Shown: in pieces, positions 1 through 8,663 of the stretch
How positions within the stretch are numbered: the stretch's first letter is position 1
Layout: each line of letters opens with the position of its first letter
NCBI RefSeq assembly: GCF_001428845.1
Contig: NZ_LMIU01000025.1
Coordinates: forward strand, 1,435-65,434
Direction: 5' to 3'
Length of the DNA stretch: 64,000 bases
From: Achromobacter sp. Root83
GTDB taxonomy: Bacteria > Pseudomonadota > Gammaproteobacteria > Burkholderiales > Burkholderiaceae_B
Notes under the pieces: generated by a model
Seen by the model: the letters and a program-made list of their open reading frames with translations, nothing else
Told to the model about the DNA's origin: nothing
Databases searched by the model: none
Translations under genes and position numbers: made by a program

Positions 1-68
1 AGCACCTCGAAGTCCGCGCCCGCGGCGGACGGCACAAAGGTAAACCGCACATCGGATAAACGGGGCAT
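1..68 (-). CDS. Partial CDS, 5' end only; possible VgrG-type protein
   Basis: An open frame runs off the left edge on the minus strand. Starting at the ATG at 68 it encodes 22 residues beginning MPRLSDVRFTF, with an AGGA ribosome-binding motif about seven bases upstream. A hydrophilic start followed by a short beta-like stretch and FEV resembles the N-terminus of type VI secretion VgrG spike proteins, but 22 residues are too few to decide. The frame stays open further upstream to a stop near 200, so a GTG start near position 140 is also possible. The product assignment is a guess. Confidence 0.3.
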   Translation of the reverse strand, partial: MPRLSDVRFTFVPSAAGADFEV

Positions 69-532
69 ATCCACATCCTGAACAACCGGAACAACGGAAG
101 AAGGCGTTTCGGCTGCATGGGAAAAACAAGCGGCCACGGCGAATGACGTTTCTCGGCGGCAAGTATCTGCCAAAGCCAGCGCTTTCGACCTTAAGATTTA
201 TTCGAAAGTGGGAGTCAAGGGCGCAGGTCGAATCAAGTTTTCAACGACCTTCGCACTCCGTATGAAGCAGCCTTGCCGGCGACTGCACGGATCATTGCGC
301 TTTTCCTGGACCCTACCCACCTTCTTCTGCGGCGACCGACCCGGATTGATCAATGTTTGTGTGCCACCGCTACCGCCGATTGCCGACGCAAGTTTATTCA
401 GGAGTTATCTGTTCCCCCTAAGTCGAATACGGAATGACGGTATAGATTGATCGCATACTCGACACCACGGGCCGCTGCGCAGCCAGCACACAACCCTCCG
501 TTCGGTGCGCGTGCCGGCTGGTCTACGCCCGC
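69..532. other. Intergenic stretch with no supported gene
   Basis: About 460 bases between the partial gene at the left edge and the mscS terminator. The open frames here are short, lack ribosome-binding sites and have no recognisable protein features. I see no RNA gene or repeat. It may hold the promoter of the leftward gene at the window edge. Confidence 0.5.
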
Positions 533-564
533 AAAAAAAATGAGGCGCCGCTGGGCGCCTCATT
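533..564 (-). terminator. Rho-independent terminator of the MscS gene
   Basis: Perfect 11-bp stem (539-549 paired with 554-564) with a four-base loop, followed on the minus strand by eight T residues. It lies about 30 bases past the stop codon of the mechanosensitive channel gene. Confidence 0.9.
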
Positions 565-592
565 GCAAATTCCCGACGGGGCAGTCCCGATA

Positions 593-1429
593 TCAGGTCG
601 CCGCCGCTCCAGTTTTGGGATTCTGGATTTCGCGCAAGGGAATCGGGGGCTGAAAACCCGCTTCTTCCAGCGAACTGCGGATCTGCTGGTACAGGCCCCA
701 GCGCAAGTCCCAGTACTTGCTGGATTCGGCCCAGACGCGCACGTTCACGATGACGCCGTTTTCCTTGTAGTCGAACACCTTCACCTGCGGCGCCGGATCC
801 ATCAACGCATCGGGACGCGAATCCACGATCTGCTGCAGCTTGGCCACTACCGCATCCAGGTCATCGCCATAGCGGACAGGCACGGGGATATCCAGGCGGC
901 GCGTCTTGTTGCGGCTGTAGTTGGTGATGGTGGCGTTCCAGACGGTGCTGTTGGGCAGCGTCAGATGAATGCCATCGCCCTGGATCAGGCGCGTCAGGAA
1001 CAGGCCGACCTCTTCCACCGTGCCGTCCGCGCCGGAGCTCAGCGCGATGTATTCGCCCGCCCGGATGGGGCGCAGCATCAGCAGCATGATGCCCGCCGCG
1101 ATGTTCTGCAGCGTACCCTGCAAGGCCAGACCCACGGCCAGGCCGGCGGCGCCCAGCACCGCGATCAGGCTGGCCGTCTGCACGCCGAAGCGCGCCAGCA
1201 CCGCGATCACCGTGAAGATCCGCACCGCCCAGACCACCGTGCTGTAGAACATGGGCACGATGGTGGGATCGACCTTGCTGGAGCGCGTCGCGGCACGGCG
1301 CACCCAGTTGCCGAGCATGGACGAGACCCACCAGCCGATGACCAGGATCAGCAGGGCGACGAGCAGGTTGACGCCCATATCCATCAGTCTGGGGGCCCAG
1401 ACGTTAATTTCTTTCAAGGCTTCTTCCAT
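593..1429 (-). CDS. Small-conductance mechanosensitive channel, MscS family
   Basis: Inner-membrane channel expected to open under membrane tension and release solutes on osmotic downshock. The protein of 278 residues is close to E. coli MscS (286). It has a hydrophobic helix near residues 18-40, a second near 60-80, and a Gly/Ala-patterned pore helix with the motif GLAVGLALQGTLQNIAAG, followed by the beta domain with LPNSTVWNATITNYSR. I chose the ATG at 1429, because a GGAGG motif lies just upstream; the in-frame start at 1450 would add seven residues with no ribosome-binding site. Single gene with its own terminator. Family assignment is secure; ion selectivity is not determined. Confidence 0.93.
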   Translation of the reverse strand: MEEALKEINVWAPRLMDMGVNLLVALLILVIGWWVSSMLGNWVRRAATRSSKVDPTIVPMFYSTVVWAVRIFTVIAVLARFGVQTASLIAVLGAAGLAVGLALQGTLQNIAAGIMLLMLRPIRAGEYIALSSGADGTVEEVGLFLTRLIQGDGIHLTLPNSTVWNATITNYSRNKTRRLDIPVPVRYGDDLDAVVAKLQQIVDSRPDALMDPAPQVKVFDYKENGVIVNVRVWAESSKYWDLRWGLYQQIRSSLEEAGFQPPIPLREIQNPKTGAAAT

Positions 1430-1536
1430 GGAACCTCCAGCAAAAAACAACCGAAAACTTTAGCAGATGAAGAACGCACGAAGGGCCGCGCAGCGGCCCC
1501 GTTGTGTCAGGCTTTGTAAAGCCCCTCCCTGGCGCG

Positions 1537-2664
1537 TCAGGCGGCCTGGGCGGGAACCACGCGGAAGTGGTTGTCCCAGGACATCTCGCGCGACGGCGCC
1601 AGCACCGGCGATTCCTGCCCCTCGGCGTCCGTGCGCAGCATCGCCCCCAGTCCGCTGCTGACCAGGAAGCCCCCTTGCGCGGCTGGCGCCACGCCACAGC
1701 CGTCGGCCAGCGCGGTGGTGCCCAGGCAGCGTCCGCTGCCGGCGTCCCAGTAGATCACCTGTCCGCCCACGGGGCTGGAGGTGGCGACGATGCCGCCCGA
1801 GGCGTCTACGCTCACCGACCCGACGTAGTTGCGCATGTTGCGCAGCGTCTCGGGCGGACCTTCGAACAGTTCCAGCCGGGCGCCGCGCCTGTGCCTGCCC
1901 ACCAGGGCCGGACGATCGGCTGCCGGCCCCATGTACTGGCAGCCGAACCATACCGCGCCATCGCCCGCCAGCGCCAGGTGCCGGATCGACAGGCGATGCA
2001 GCGCCGGCGCCAATTCGGCTCTTTCCAGCAGTTCGCCGCTGGCCGCGTCGATATAGGCCAGGGACGGACGCATCGTGTCCAGGTTCAGTTCCAGCTTGCC
2101 GTAATCGGGATGGGTCAGGATGCCGCCATTGGCGACGCACAGCGTCTTGCCGTCCGGCATCAATATGACCTCGTGCGGCCCAATGCCGCCGGTGTCGAAT
2201 TCGCCCACACGCCGGTACGCGCCGCCGGGCGTGGCGTCGTACAGGCCGAGCACGCCGCGCCCCGCCTCGAAATCGTTTTCGGTGGCGGCCAGCAGGCGGC
2301 CGCCGTCCACAAAGGCGCCGTGGCCGAAGAAATGCCGTTCTTCGTGCAGCGGCAGCGCCACGGGCTCGCCGCCGTGAAAGGAAAACCCCAGGGCGAAGAA
2401 ACCCGGCTGGCGGCCGAACACCACGGCGCGGCGCGCGACGGGATCGATCGCAAAGCTGTGGCCCCGCGACGGCATGGGGATCGCCAGCCGGTCGCGGCCC
2501 GTCCCGTCCAGCAGCACCGCCTCATCGCGTCCGCCGCGCTTGCGCGCGCTCAGGTACAGCGGCCCGTCCCCGGTGGCCAAGGCGGCCCGCGCCGCGCCGG
2601 GCGTCAGCCCCAGCGCGGCCGCCAAAGCCAGGAAGCGGCGGCGGTCAATCTCCATCGAGCGCAT
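1537..2664 (-). CDS. DUF1513 Tat-exported protein of the imelysin operon
   Basis: Last gene of a four-gene operon. The N-terminus carries a twin-arginine motif (DRRRFLAL) and an Ala-rich hydrophobic segment ending in ARA, so export to the periplasm by Tat is likely. The body (375 residues) shows repeated beta-propeller-like stretches such as GPHEVILMPDGKTLCVANGG, as in DUF1513 proteins. Its ATG at 2664 (or 2655, three codons in) lies inside the end of the preceding imelysin gene, giving about 20 bases of overlap and suggesting translational coupling. DUF1513 proteins recur beside imelysin and DUF1111 genes in proteobacterial iron-responsive operons; the biochemical role is unknown. Confidence 0.85.
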   Translation of the reverse strand: MRSMEIDRRRFLALAAALGLTPGAARAALATGDGPLYLSARKRGGRDEAVLLDGTGRDRLAIPMPSRGHSFAIDPVARRAVVFGRQPGFFALGFSFHGGEPVALPLHEERHFFGHGAFVDGGRLLAATENDFEAGRGVLGLYDATPGGAYRRVGEFDTGGIGPHEVILMPDGKTLCVANGGILTHPDYGKLELNLDTMRPSLAYIDAASGELLERAELAPALHRLSIRHLALAGDGAVWFGCQYMGPAADRPALVGRHRRGARLELFEGPPETLRNMRNYVGSVSVDASGGIVATSSPVGGQVIYWDAGSGRCLGTTALADGCGVAPAAQGGFLVSSGLGAMLRTDAEGQESPVLAPSREMSWDNHFRVVPAQAA

Positions 2665-3733
2665 TGAATCCGATGGTGACGCCCAGGGCCGGCGCCAGGT
2701 CCTGATCGACGATGGCCTTGGCGTTCTTGATCGTCAGCGAGGCCAGAAGCAACAGGCGGCGCCCTTCTTCGCCCGCCAGTGCCTGGTCCAGCGGGACCGG
2801 CACGGCGCGCAGCGTTTGCGCGGCGGCGTTCAGTTCGCCGCGCACGGATGCGTCCATCCATTCGCCGCCCGCCGGCAAGGGATAGCCCCCCGCCTCATAG
2901 AAGGCCCGCAGGCCGTCCAGGTTGGCCGCGAGCAAGCCCGTGGACAAATTGCTGCGCCAGAACGCCGCCCGCTTGGGCCGCGCGGCTCCGGGCGTGTCGC
3001 CCAGCACCGGCACGATCTTCACGTCGCGCGCGAACTGCAATCCGGTGGACAAGGCTTTCATGGCCTCGGCCGCCACTTCCTGTGGGTTGCGATACAGGTC
3101 ATTGCCGGACTGGGGTTTGGCGAATTGCCGGCCAAAGTCCCCTTGGCTGCTCCAGGCCTCGCCCAGGTCGCGAGAGATCGCCGCGACGTTGGCGGAGACG
3201 GCGCGGGCATAGCCGCAAGCGTAGGCGAATCCGGGTCCGCTGCTCTGCTTGAGCAGGCCCGAGTCGCCGTACAGCACGTACTCCAGGGCCGGCAGCCCTT
3301 GCACCGCCACGCTGCGTCCGGCCAAGGCACCGGGCTTGAGCAGCGCGTCGTCCTTGGCCGCGATCAGCGCCTGCACCTGCTTGGGCATGACGCCGCGCGT
3401 GTCGGGCCAGAAGGCCAGGCGCTCGAAGCGATTGGCTTGCACCAACGGTCCGAAGCGCAGGATCTCCACGCCGGACCAGGCTTGCGCCAGCGTCGCGAAC
3501 GCCTCGCCGACGCGCGCGGCGCCCGCCGCGTCGGGCTTGGCGCACCAGCCGCCCAGGGCCGCGTCCAGGGCCGCGGCGGCATCCGTCATCTTCGCCACCG
3601 CGGGCCGTGCGTAGTCGCGCGCCAGACGCTCGCCCAGGTCGGCGGGCAGTTCGGCCCGCGCGGCTAGCGGAACCGCCACCATCAGCGCCGCGAGCGCGGC
3701 CTTCATGAACACACGCTTGGCTTGTCGGACCAT
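2645..3733 (-). CDS. Second imelysin-family (M75-like) periplasmic protein
   Basis: Imelysin-like protein of 362 residues with a signal peptide (hydrophobic core ending PLAARA). The imelysin signature GxHxxE, intact in the first paralogue of this operon, reads GLPALE here (about residues 146-151), so the histidine is replaced by proline. The remaining landmarks (RFERLAFWPD, ALEYVLYGD) follow the divergent imelysin-like subgroup found next to DUF1513. The ATG at 3733 overlaps the stop codon of the upstream DUF1111 gene in the arrangement TAATG, which supports this start over the longer frame from 3829. Likely part of a periplasmic or outer-membrane iron-related complex; metal binding is questionable given the missing histidine. 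Confidence 0.85.
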   Translation of the reverse strand: MVRQAKRVFMKAALAALMVAVPLAARAELPADLGERLARDYARPAVAKMTDAAAALDAALGGWCAKPDAAGAARVGEAFATLAQAWSGVEILRFGPLVQANRFERLAFWPDTRGVMPKQVQALIAAKDDALLKPGALAGRSVAVQGLPALEYVLYGDSGLLKQSSGPGFAYACGYARAVSANVAAISRDLGEAWSSQGDFGRQFAKPQSGNDLYRNPQEVAAEAMKALSTGLQFARDVKIVPVLGDTPGAARPKRAAFWRSNLSTGLLAANLDGLRAFYEAGGYPLPAGGEWMDASVRGELNAAAQTLRAVPVPLDQALAGEEGRRLLLLASLTIKNAKAIVDQDLAPALGVTIGFNALDGD

Positions 3734-5250
3734 TACAAGGACTCCAGGAAGCGGATCAGGTCCGCGCGCTCTTCGGGCGTCATGGCCACGACGCGGTCGC
3801 GCGCCGGCTGGGCCGCGCCGCCGTGCCACAGCACGGCTTCCAGCAGGCTGCGGGCGCGCCCGTCATGCAACCAGGTGGCATTGGGATTCACGGTCTTGGT
3901 CAGGCCGATGCCCCACAGCGGCGGGGTGCGCCATTCGCGGCCGTTGGCCAGCCCGTCGGTCACGCCGTCGGCCAGACCATCGCCCATGTCGTGCACCAGC
4001 ATGTCGGTGTAAGGCCAGATGAGCTGGAAGCGATGCTCGGGCTGTTTGGCGTCGCGGCTGGTCACGTACTTGGGCACGTGGCAGGCGACGCAATTCGCTT
4101 CGTAGAACAGCTTCTTGCCGGCCAGCACGCGCGCGTCGTCGGCGTCACGCCGCTGCGGCACCGCCAGATTGGTGGAATAGATGGTGACGAAGTCCATCAG
4201 TTTCGCCGGCACTTCCTCCGGGCCGAAGCGCGGCTGCGCGCCGTTCGGCATGTCCAGGCACTGCTTCTGCGCGGGGGTGCAGTCGCCGGAATGCTTGGGG
4301 AACAGGGGCGTGGACAGCCCCATGTCATTGGAGAAGGCGGCGGCGCTCTGCTGCTCTACCGTGGGCTGGCCAGCCTTCAGGTTGAAACGGCCCAGCACGC
4401 GGGCGCCGGTGCGCGCGTCGGTGACCCAGTTGGCCTTGCCCACGATCCCATCGCGCTTGTCCGCGCCCACGTTGGCCAGGATGTCGGCCTCGTGGATCGA
4501 TTCCAGAAGGCCCAGCCCTATCATGGGCGGCGCCAGCCGCGGAGATATCTGCGTGTCGGCGCGCATGGGGCCGTAGCCCAGGTTCTCGATGCGGTACGTG
4601 GGCGCCATCAGCGTCGCGGTTTCGCCACCATTCAAGGCTACCGGCACGGGTTCGTACTCGATCTCCATGCGGCCTTCGACGGGCAGGCCGGCCACCGCGA
4701 AATTCTGTAGCTGCACGCCATAGACGGGTTCTGGCAGGGACGCGATTTCCGCGGCTCCCAGTTTGGGGTGGCCCCGGTCGGCGCCGGGCGGCACCGCCAG
4801 GCGCAGCAGCAGCGCCACCGCGTCCGTGCGCTCCAAGGGGTCGAACCCGGGCACCGTGCCGCGGCCGTCCTTGGTATGGCAGGCCTGGCAGGAGCGCGCG
4901 TTGAACAGCGGCCCCAGCCCATCGGACGCCTGCGTGGACGCAGGGGCGGACACCCAGTCCTTGCGGAACAGGCCGTTGCCGACCTGGAACTCCTGGCGTC
5001 CTTCAAAGCTCATGTTGGCCGACGGCTGCGAAAAGATATCGGCGTTGATGAACTTGTTGGTGGTGGCGGCGCCTGCCTGCATGGTCTCGAAGGTTTCCAC
5101 CTTGGAGAAATCCCGCGTGGGCGCGGTGATGGCGGTGACGCGCTTACGATCTTCGGGCGTCAGGTCGTCACGCCCGGCAGTCCCTGCGGGTGAAGCAGCG
5201 GCGCCGGCGTGGGCCGACGCCGCCAGTACGGCGGCTAATACGAGTTTCAC
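3733..5250 (-). CDS. Di-haem c-type oxidoreductase, DUF1111 family
   Basis: Exported c-type cytochrome protein of 505 residues with a short N-terminal signal sequence. Two haem-binding CxxCH motifs are visible, CQACH at about residue 121 and CVACH at about residue 387, typical of the DUF1111 family (often called 'thiol oxidoreductase', though a thiol activity is not well founded). It starts with GTG at 5250, overlapping the TGA stop of the upstream imelysin gene (GTGA), so translation is coupled. Family members accompany imelysins in iron-regulated operons, where a redox role in periplasmic iron handling is plausible. The electron partner is not evident from the window. Confidence 0.88.
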   Translation of the reverse strand: MKLVLAAVLAASAHAGAAASPAGTAGRDDLTPEDRKRVTAITAPTRDFSKVETFETMQAGAATTNKFINADIFSQPSANMSFEGRQEFQVGNGLFRKDWVSAPASTQASDGLGPLFNARSCQACHTKDGRGTVPGFDPLERTDAVALLLRLAVPPGADRGHPKLGAAEIASLPEPVYGVQLQNFAVAGLPVEGRMEIEYEPVPVALNGGETATLMAPTYRIENLGYGPMRADTQISPRLAPPMIGLGLLESIHEADILANVGADKRDGIVGKANWVTDARTGARVLGRFNLKAGQPTVEQQSAAAFSNDMGLSTPLFPKHSGDCTPAQKQCLDMPNGAQPRFGPEEVPAKLMDFVTIYSTNLAVPQRRDADDARVLAGKKLFYEANCVACHVPKYVTSRDAKQPEHRFQLIWPYTDMLVHDMGDGLADGVTDGLANGREWRTPPLWGIGLTKTVNPNATWLHDGRARSLLEAVLWHGGAAQPARDRVVAMTPEERADLIRFLESL

Positions 5251-6545
5251 TTGAATACGGCGTCGGGTTTATCCAGGCTGTCGGAACCTTCGATGGCGAC
5301 CTTGCCCAATTCCAGCAGCGTGATCACCCGCTCCAGGCTGCGGGTCTGGTCGACCAGGCGGTCGATGGCGGCCTGCACCACCGCATTGCCTTCCTTGTTG
5401 CCGTCCGCGATCATCTGGTCGTAGGTCTCGACGGTTTCGGCGCGCGTCTTCATGGCTTGCATGGCCGCGACCGTGGCGTCCAGCTTGGCGCGCACTTCGG
5501 CGTCCAGCTTGGCGTCCTTGGCCTTCACCAGCTCGGACAGGCTCGCGCCCGAGACCTTCTTGCCGTCGATGCGGGTGTACGTACCCAGGTACACGTTGCG
5601 TATGCCGATCTGGTCGTAATAGTGCGAGTTGTGCGTGTTGTCCGAGAAGCAATCGTGCTCTTCCTCGGGATCGTGCAGCATCAGGCCCAGTTTCATGCGC
5701 TCGCCCGCCAGTTCGCCGTACGACAGGCTGCCCAGCCCGGTCAGCATGGCGATCAGGCCCGCCTTGGGATCTTCCTCGACGGCCTTGCGCGCGGCGCCTT
5801 CCTTCTTCCAGTTGCCCGCCATTTCTTCCAGATCATTCACCAGCAAATCGGTCACCGCCTTCAGGAATTCAATACGGCGCTCGCAGTGGCCGCCCGTGCA
5901 TTGCTTGGGATCGAAGTCCGTGTGCGGACGGTTGCCCGAATGCCGCTCCTGCGGCGTGCCCTTGCGGTCGGCGGGCGCCGCGCCAGTGCCGTTCAGGTCC
6001 TGGCCCCACAGCAGGAATTCGATGGCGTGGTAGCCCGTGGCCACGTTGGCTTCGTTGCCGTCGGCCTCGTGCAGCACTTCGGACAGCAGCTTGGGCGTGA
6101 TCTTGCTGACGTCGACCGTCTTCCCGCCCACCGAAATCTTGGAGTTGGCGATGACGTTGACGGCGTAATAGGCATTCTGATCATTGTCGGTGCCGTAGGA
6201 CGCGTCGACATAGTCGATCAGGCCCTCATCCAGCGGCCAGGCGTTCACGCGGCCTTCCCAGTCGTCGACGATGGGGTTGCCGAAGCGGTAGGCCTCGGTC
6301 TGCTGATAGGGCACGCGAGCCACGATCCACGCTTCGCGCGCGGCCTTCAGCGTCTCGGCGCTGGGCTTGGCGACCAGGGCGTCGATGGCGTCACGCAGCT
6401 TCTTGGCGGCGGCCAGCGAATCTTCGTAGCCCGCCAGCGCCAGGTCCGAATAAGTGGCGACCACGGCGCGCGGCTCGACGGCGGCATGCGCCGTTCCGCC
6501 GTACACCGTGGCGGCCAGCACCGCACCCAATAGCAACTTGCGCAT
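5247..6545 (-). CDS. Imelysin-family (peptidase M75-like) protein
   Basis: First gene of the operon. The product of 432 residues begins with a signal peptide (MRKLLLGAVLAATVYG, cleaved after AHA) and contains an intact imelysin motif GYHAIE at residues 171-176 followed by FLLWGQD. Imelysins are periplasmic or outer-membrane proteins, many of them iron-regulated; despite the M75 peptidase label, proteolysis is unproven for most. A good ribosome-binding site (AGGAGA) precedes the ATG at 6545. The downstream DUF1111 gene overlaps its stop codon. Iron dependence of expression is an inference from family context; I found no convincing Fur box. Confidence 0.9.
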   Translation of the reverse strand: MRKLLLGAVLAATVYGGTAHAAVEPRAVVATYSDLALAGYEDSLAAAKKLRDAIDALVAKPSAETLKAAREAWIVARVPYQQTEAYRFGNPIVDDWEGRVNAWPLDEGLIDYVDASYGTDNDQNAYYAVNVIANSKISVGGKTVDVSKITPKLLSEVLHEADGNEANVATGYHAIEFLLWGQDLNGTGAAPADRKGTPQERHSGNRPHTDFDPKQCTGGHCERRIEFLKAVTDLLVNDLEEMAGNWKKEGAARKAVEEDPKAGLIAMLTGLGSLSYGELAGERMKLGLMLHDPEEEHDCFSDNTHNSHYYDQIGIRNVYLGTYTRIDGKKVSGASLSELVKAKDAKLDAEVRAKLDATVAAMQAMKTRAETVETYDQMIADGNKEGNAVVQAAIDRLVDQTRSLERVITLLELGKVAIEGSDSLDKPDAVFK

Positions 6546-6596
6546 CGACTTTCTCCTGTGATTGGAACGGATCCGCCCCCGCGGCGGACCTTCCCG

Positions 6597-6625
6597 ACTA
6601 CAAATTTTGTGGATGCGAGTGTAAA
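6597..6625 (-). promoter_or_regulatory. Candidate sigma70-type promoter of the imelysin operon
   Basis: On the minus strand TTTACA (6620-6625) and TGTAGT (6597-6602) are separated by 17 bases, upstream of the imelysin start. The region just upstream contains an AT-rich inverted AAAC/GTTT pair (6623-6637), which may be an operator. It does not match the Fur consensus well. Confidence 0.35.
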
Positions 6626-6661
6626 CAATTTTCGTTTGATATTCAGGAGGAATTCAGATAG

Positions 6662-6691
6662 CTGACATTTTTTTGAATAGAAAAGTATGCT
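6662..6691 (+). promoter_or_regulatory. Candidate promoter of the LysR gene
   Basis: CTGACA (6662-6667) and TATGCT (6686-6691) are spaced by 18 bases in the AT-rich part of the divergent intergenic region. It points toward the LysR start at 6748. Confidence 0.35.
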
Positions 6692-6747
6692 GCGGCGAAG
6701 CAGAAATCGGCCCTGCAGGCCTCCTTTCCCCTTTCCCGCCGCCCGCC

Positions 6748-7674
6748 ATGGAACTCCGTCAACTCCGCTATTTTGTCCGCGTCGCCGAACTGGGCAGCAT
6801 CGGCCGCGCCGCGCGCGACCTGGGCGTGGTCGCCTCGGCGCTCAGCCAGCAGATCAGCCGGCTGGAAAGCGAGCTGGCGACACGGCTGCTGACACGCAGC
6901 CCCACCGGCGTGACGCCCACGCCGGCCGGCACGGCCTTCCTGCGCCAGGCGCAATTGACGCTGCGGCACGCGGAAAACGCGATGGCGGCCGCGCGCGAGG
7001 CGCGTCTGGCCGGCACCGTGAGCATCGGGTTCGCCCCGACCACCGCGTCGCTCCTGGCCCGCCCGTTCTACGCCGCGATGGCCGAGCGTTATCCGAATGT
7101 GCGCCTGCATCTGGTCGAGGGGCTGTCCGGCAACCTGGGCGACCTGCTCAATGCCCGGCGCCTGGATCTGGCCGTGCTGTTTCAGAACGACAGCGCGCAG
7201 GGCCGCAGCGTGGTGCCCGTGCTGGACGAAAGGCTGTTCCTGCTGGCCCCGCGGGGCATGCTTGCGCTGCCCGACGGCGAACCCGCGCGCATGGAGCAAC
7301 TGGCGGGATTGCCGCTGGCCGTCACCAGCAAGGCGCACGGACTGCGCGCCTGGGTCGAAGCCGCGTTCGAACGCGCCGGCATCGAACCGTGGATCGGCGT
7401 CGAGGTGGACGGGCTGACCACGTTGATGGACCTGGTGCAGTCCAACCCGATCGCAACGATCCAGCCCGGCGCCGCCGTGGCCCGCGTGGAGTCCGGCGTG
7501 CTCAGCATGCACCCGATCGACGACCCCTTCCTCTTTCGCCGCAACCAGATCTATTGCATCAGCGACGACGAACTGTCGCCCGCCGCCCTGGCGGCGCGCG
7601 TCGTGCTGCTGGACGTCATGCGCGCCCTCGTCCGCCACGGCGGCTGGCCCGGCGCAACCCTTCTGGATTCGTGA
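6748..7674 (+). CDS. LysR-family transcriptional regulator
   Basis: DNA-binding regulator of 308 residues. The N-terminal winged helix-turn-helix is clear (MELRQLRYFVRVAELGS, then SALSQQISRLESEL), followed by a periplasmic-binding-protein-like effector domain. I chose the ATG at 6748, where the standard LysR N-terminus begins; the frame is open from 6673 but that extension does not look like protein. It is divergent from the imelysin operon and co-directional with the class II aldolase and Bug receptor, which are its most likely targets. Its HTH and effector domain resemble the Nac/CbbR-like subgroup; the inducer is unknown. Confidence 0.9.
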   Translation: MELRQLRYFVRVAELGSIGRAARDLGVVASALSQQISRLESELATRLLTRSPTGVTPTPAGTAFLRQAQLTLRHAENAMAAAREARLAGTVSIGFAPTTASLLARPFYAAMAERYPNVRLHLVEGLSGNLGDLLNARRLDLAVLFQNDSAQGRSVVPVLDERLFLLAPRGMLALPDGEPARMEQLAGLPLAVTSKAHGLRAWVEAAFERAGIEPWIGVEVDGLTTLMDLVQSNPIATIQPGAAVARVESGVLSMHPIDDPFLFRRNQIYCISDDELSPAALAARVVLLDVMRALVRHGGWPGATLLDS

Positions 7675-7780
7675 TGCCCCCATGCCCCGGGCATGCCTAG
7701 CTGGCCGCTTTATCTACGGATAAATTGATCTGCATCAAGCCATGGCGCTGTGCGGTGGCGACCGACCTTCACGAATTCCG

Positions 7781-8581
7781 ATGACTATTCCTACGCCACG
7801 CCCCGGGCATCTGGGCATTTCCTCCATGCGGCCGCATTGCTCCGACCAGGAATGGCAGGCCCGCGTGGACCTCGCTGCCTGTTACCGGCTGGTCGAGATC
7901 TACGGCATGGCCGACATGATGGCCAACCATATCTCGGCCCGCGTGCCGGGCGAGGACAACGCCTTCCTGATCAACCCCTACGGAATGATGTACGAGGAAA
8001 TCACGGCATCCAGCCTGATCAAGGTCGACGTGGACGGCACCATCCTCGCCAAACCCGATTTCGGCGAGCTCGATTACGGCATCAACAAGGCCGGCTATGT
8101 GATCCACAGCGCGGTGCATGCCCACCGGCACGAAGTGGATTGCGTCATCCATACGCATAGCTGGGCGTCGATGGCCGTGTCGTCGCTGGAATGCGGGCTG
8201 CTGCCCCTGACGCAAACCGCGATGCGCTTCCTGAAGATCGGCTACCACGACTATCAGGGCGTGGTGCTCGGCACGGACGAGCAGGCCTCGCTGCTGCAGG
8301 ACCTGGGCAAAGGCGAGGCCCTCATCCTGCGCAACCATGGCGCGCTGACCGTGGGGCGCACCGTGGGCGAAGCGTTCAACTGGATGCACCGGCTGGAACT
8401 GGCGTGCCGGTCACAGCTGGCGGCGATGGCGACGGGCGCACCCCTGCAGGCCGTGGCCGCGCCGGTGCTCGAGGAAACCTGGAACAACTATCAGCCCGGA
8501 ACGCGCCGGCCCTACGGCGTGATGGAGTGGCCCGCGCTGCTGCGCAAGCTGGACCGGCTGGATCCGGGATACCGAGACTGA
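7781..8581 (+). CDS. Class II aldolase/adducin-family protein
   Basis: Zn-dependent aldolase-fold protein of 266 residues. Metal-binding histidine clusters are visible in VHAHRHEVDCVIHTHS and in the later NHGALTVG motif, as in fuculose-phosphate aldolases and the adducin head domain. The family includes aldolases, epimerases and decarboxylases, so the reaction cannot be named. The start is set at the ATG at 7781; the upstream start at 7742 and a later ATG (MRPHCSD) are alternatives. It follows the LysR gene and precedes a Bug receptor, a common layout for uptake and breakdown of small carboxylic acids in this bacterial family. Confidence 0.85.
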   Translation: MTIPTPRPGHLGISSMRPHCSDQEWQARVDLAACYRLVEIYGMADMMANHISARVPGEDNAFLINPYGMMYEEITASSLIKVDVDGTILAKPDFGELDYGINKAGYVIHSAVHAHRHEVDCVIHTHSWASMAVSSLECGLLPLTQTAMRFLKIGYHDYQGVVLGTDEQASLLQDLGKGEALILRNHGALTVGRTVGEAFNWMHRLELACRSQLAAMATGAPLQAVAAPVLEETWNNYQPGTRRPYGVMEWPALLRKLDRLDPGYRD

Positions 8582-8663
8582 CCCCTTCCGCATTTCCAGG
8601 CGCCGGCCGGCGTGGCGGCACGGCGCCATCGATGACACGACGATAACCACGCGAGGAGACAAC

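Noticed and set aside
6603..6650. Fur box in the imelysin promoter region
   Set aside because: The AT-rich stretch has only a partial inverted pair and does not match the Fur consensus repeats well enough. Iron control stays an inference from the operon type.
7681..7695. Palindrome CATGCCCCGGGCATG after the first LysR gene as terminator
   Set aside because: It has no T tract on either strand and is too short to be convincing.
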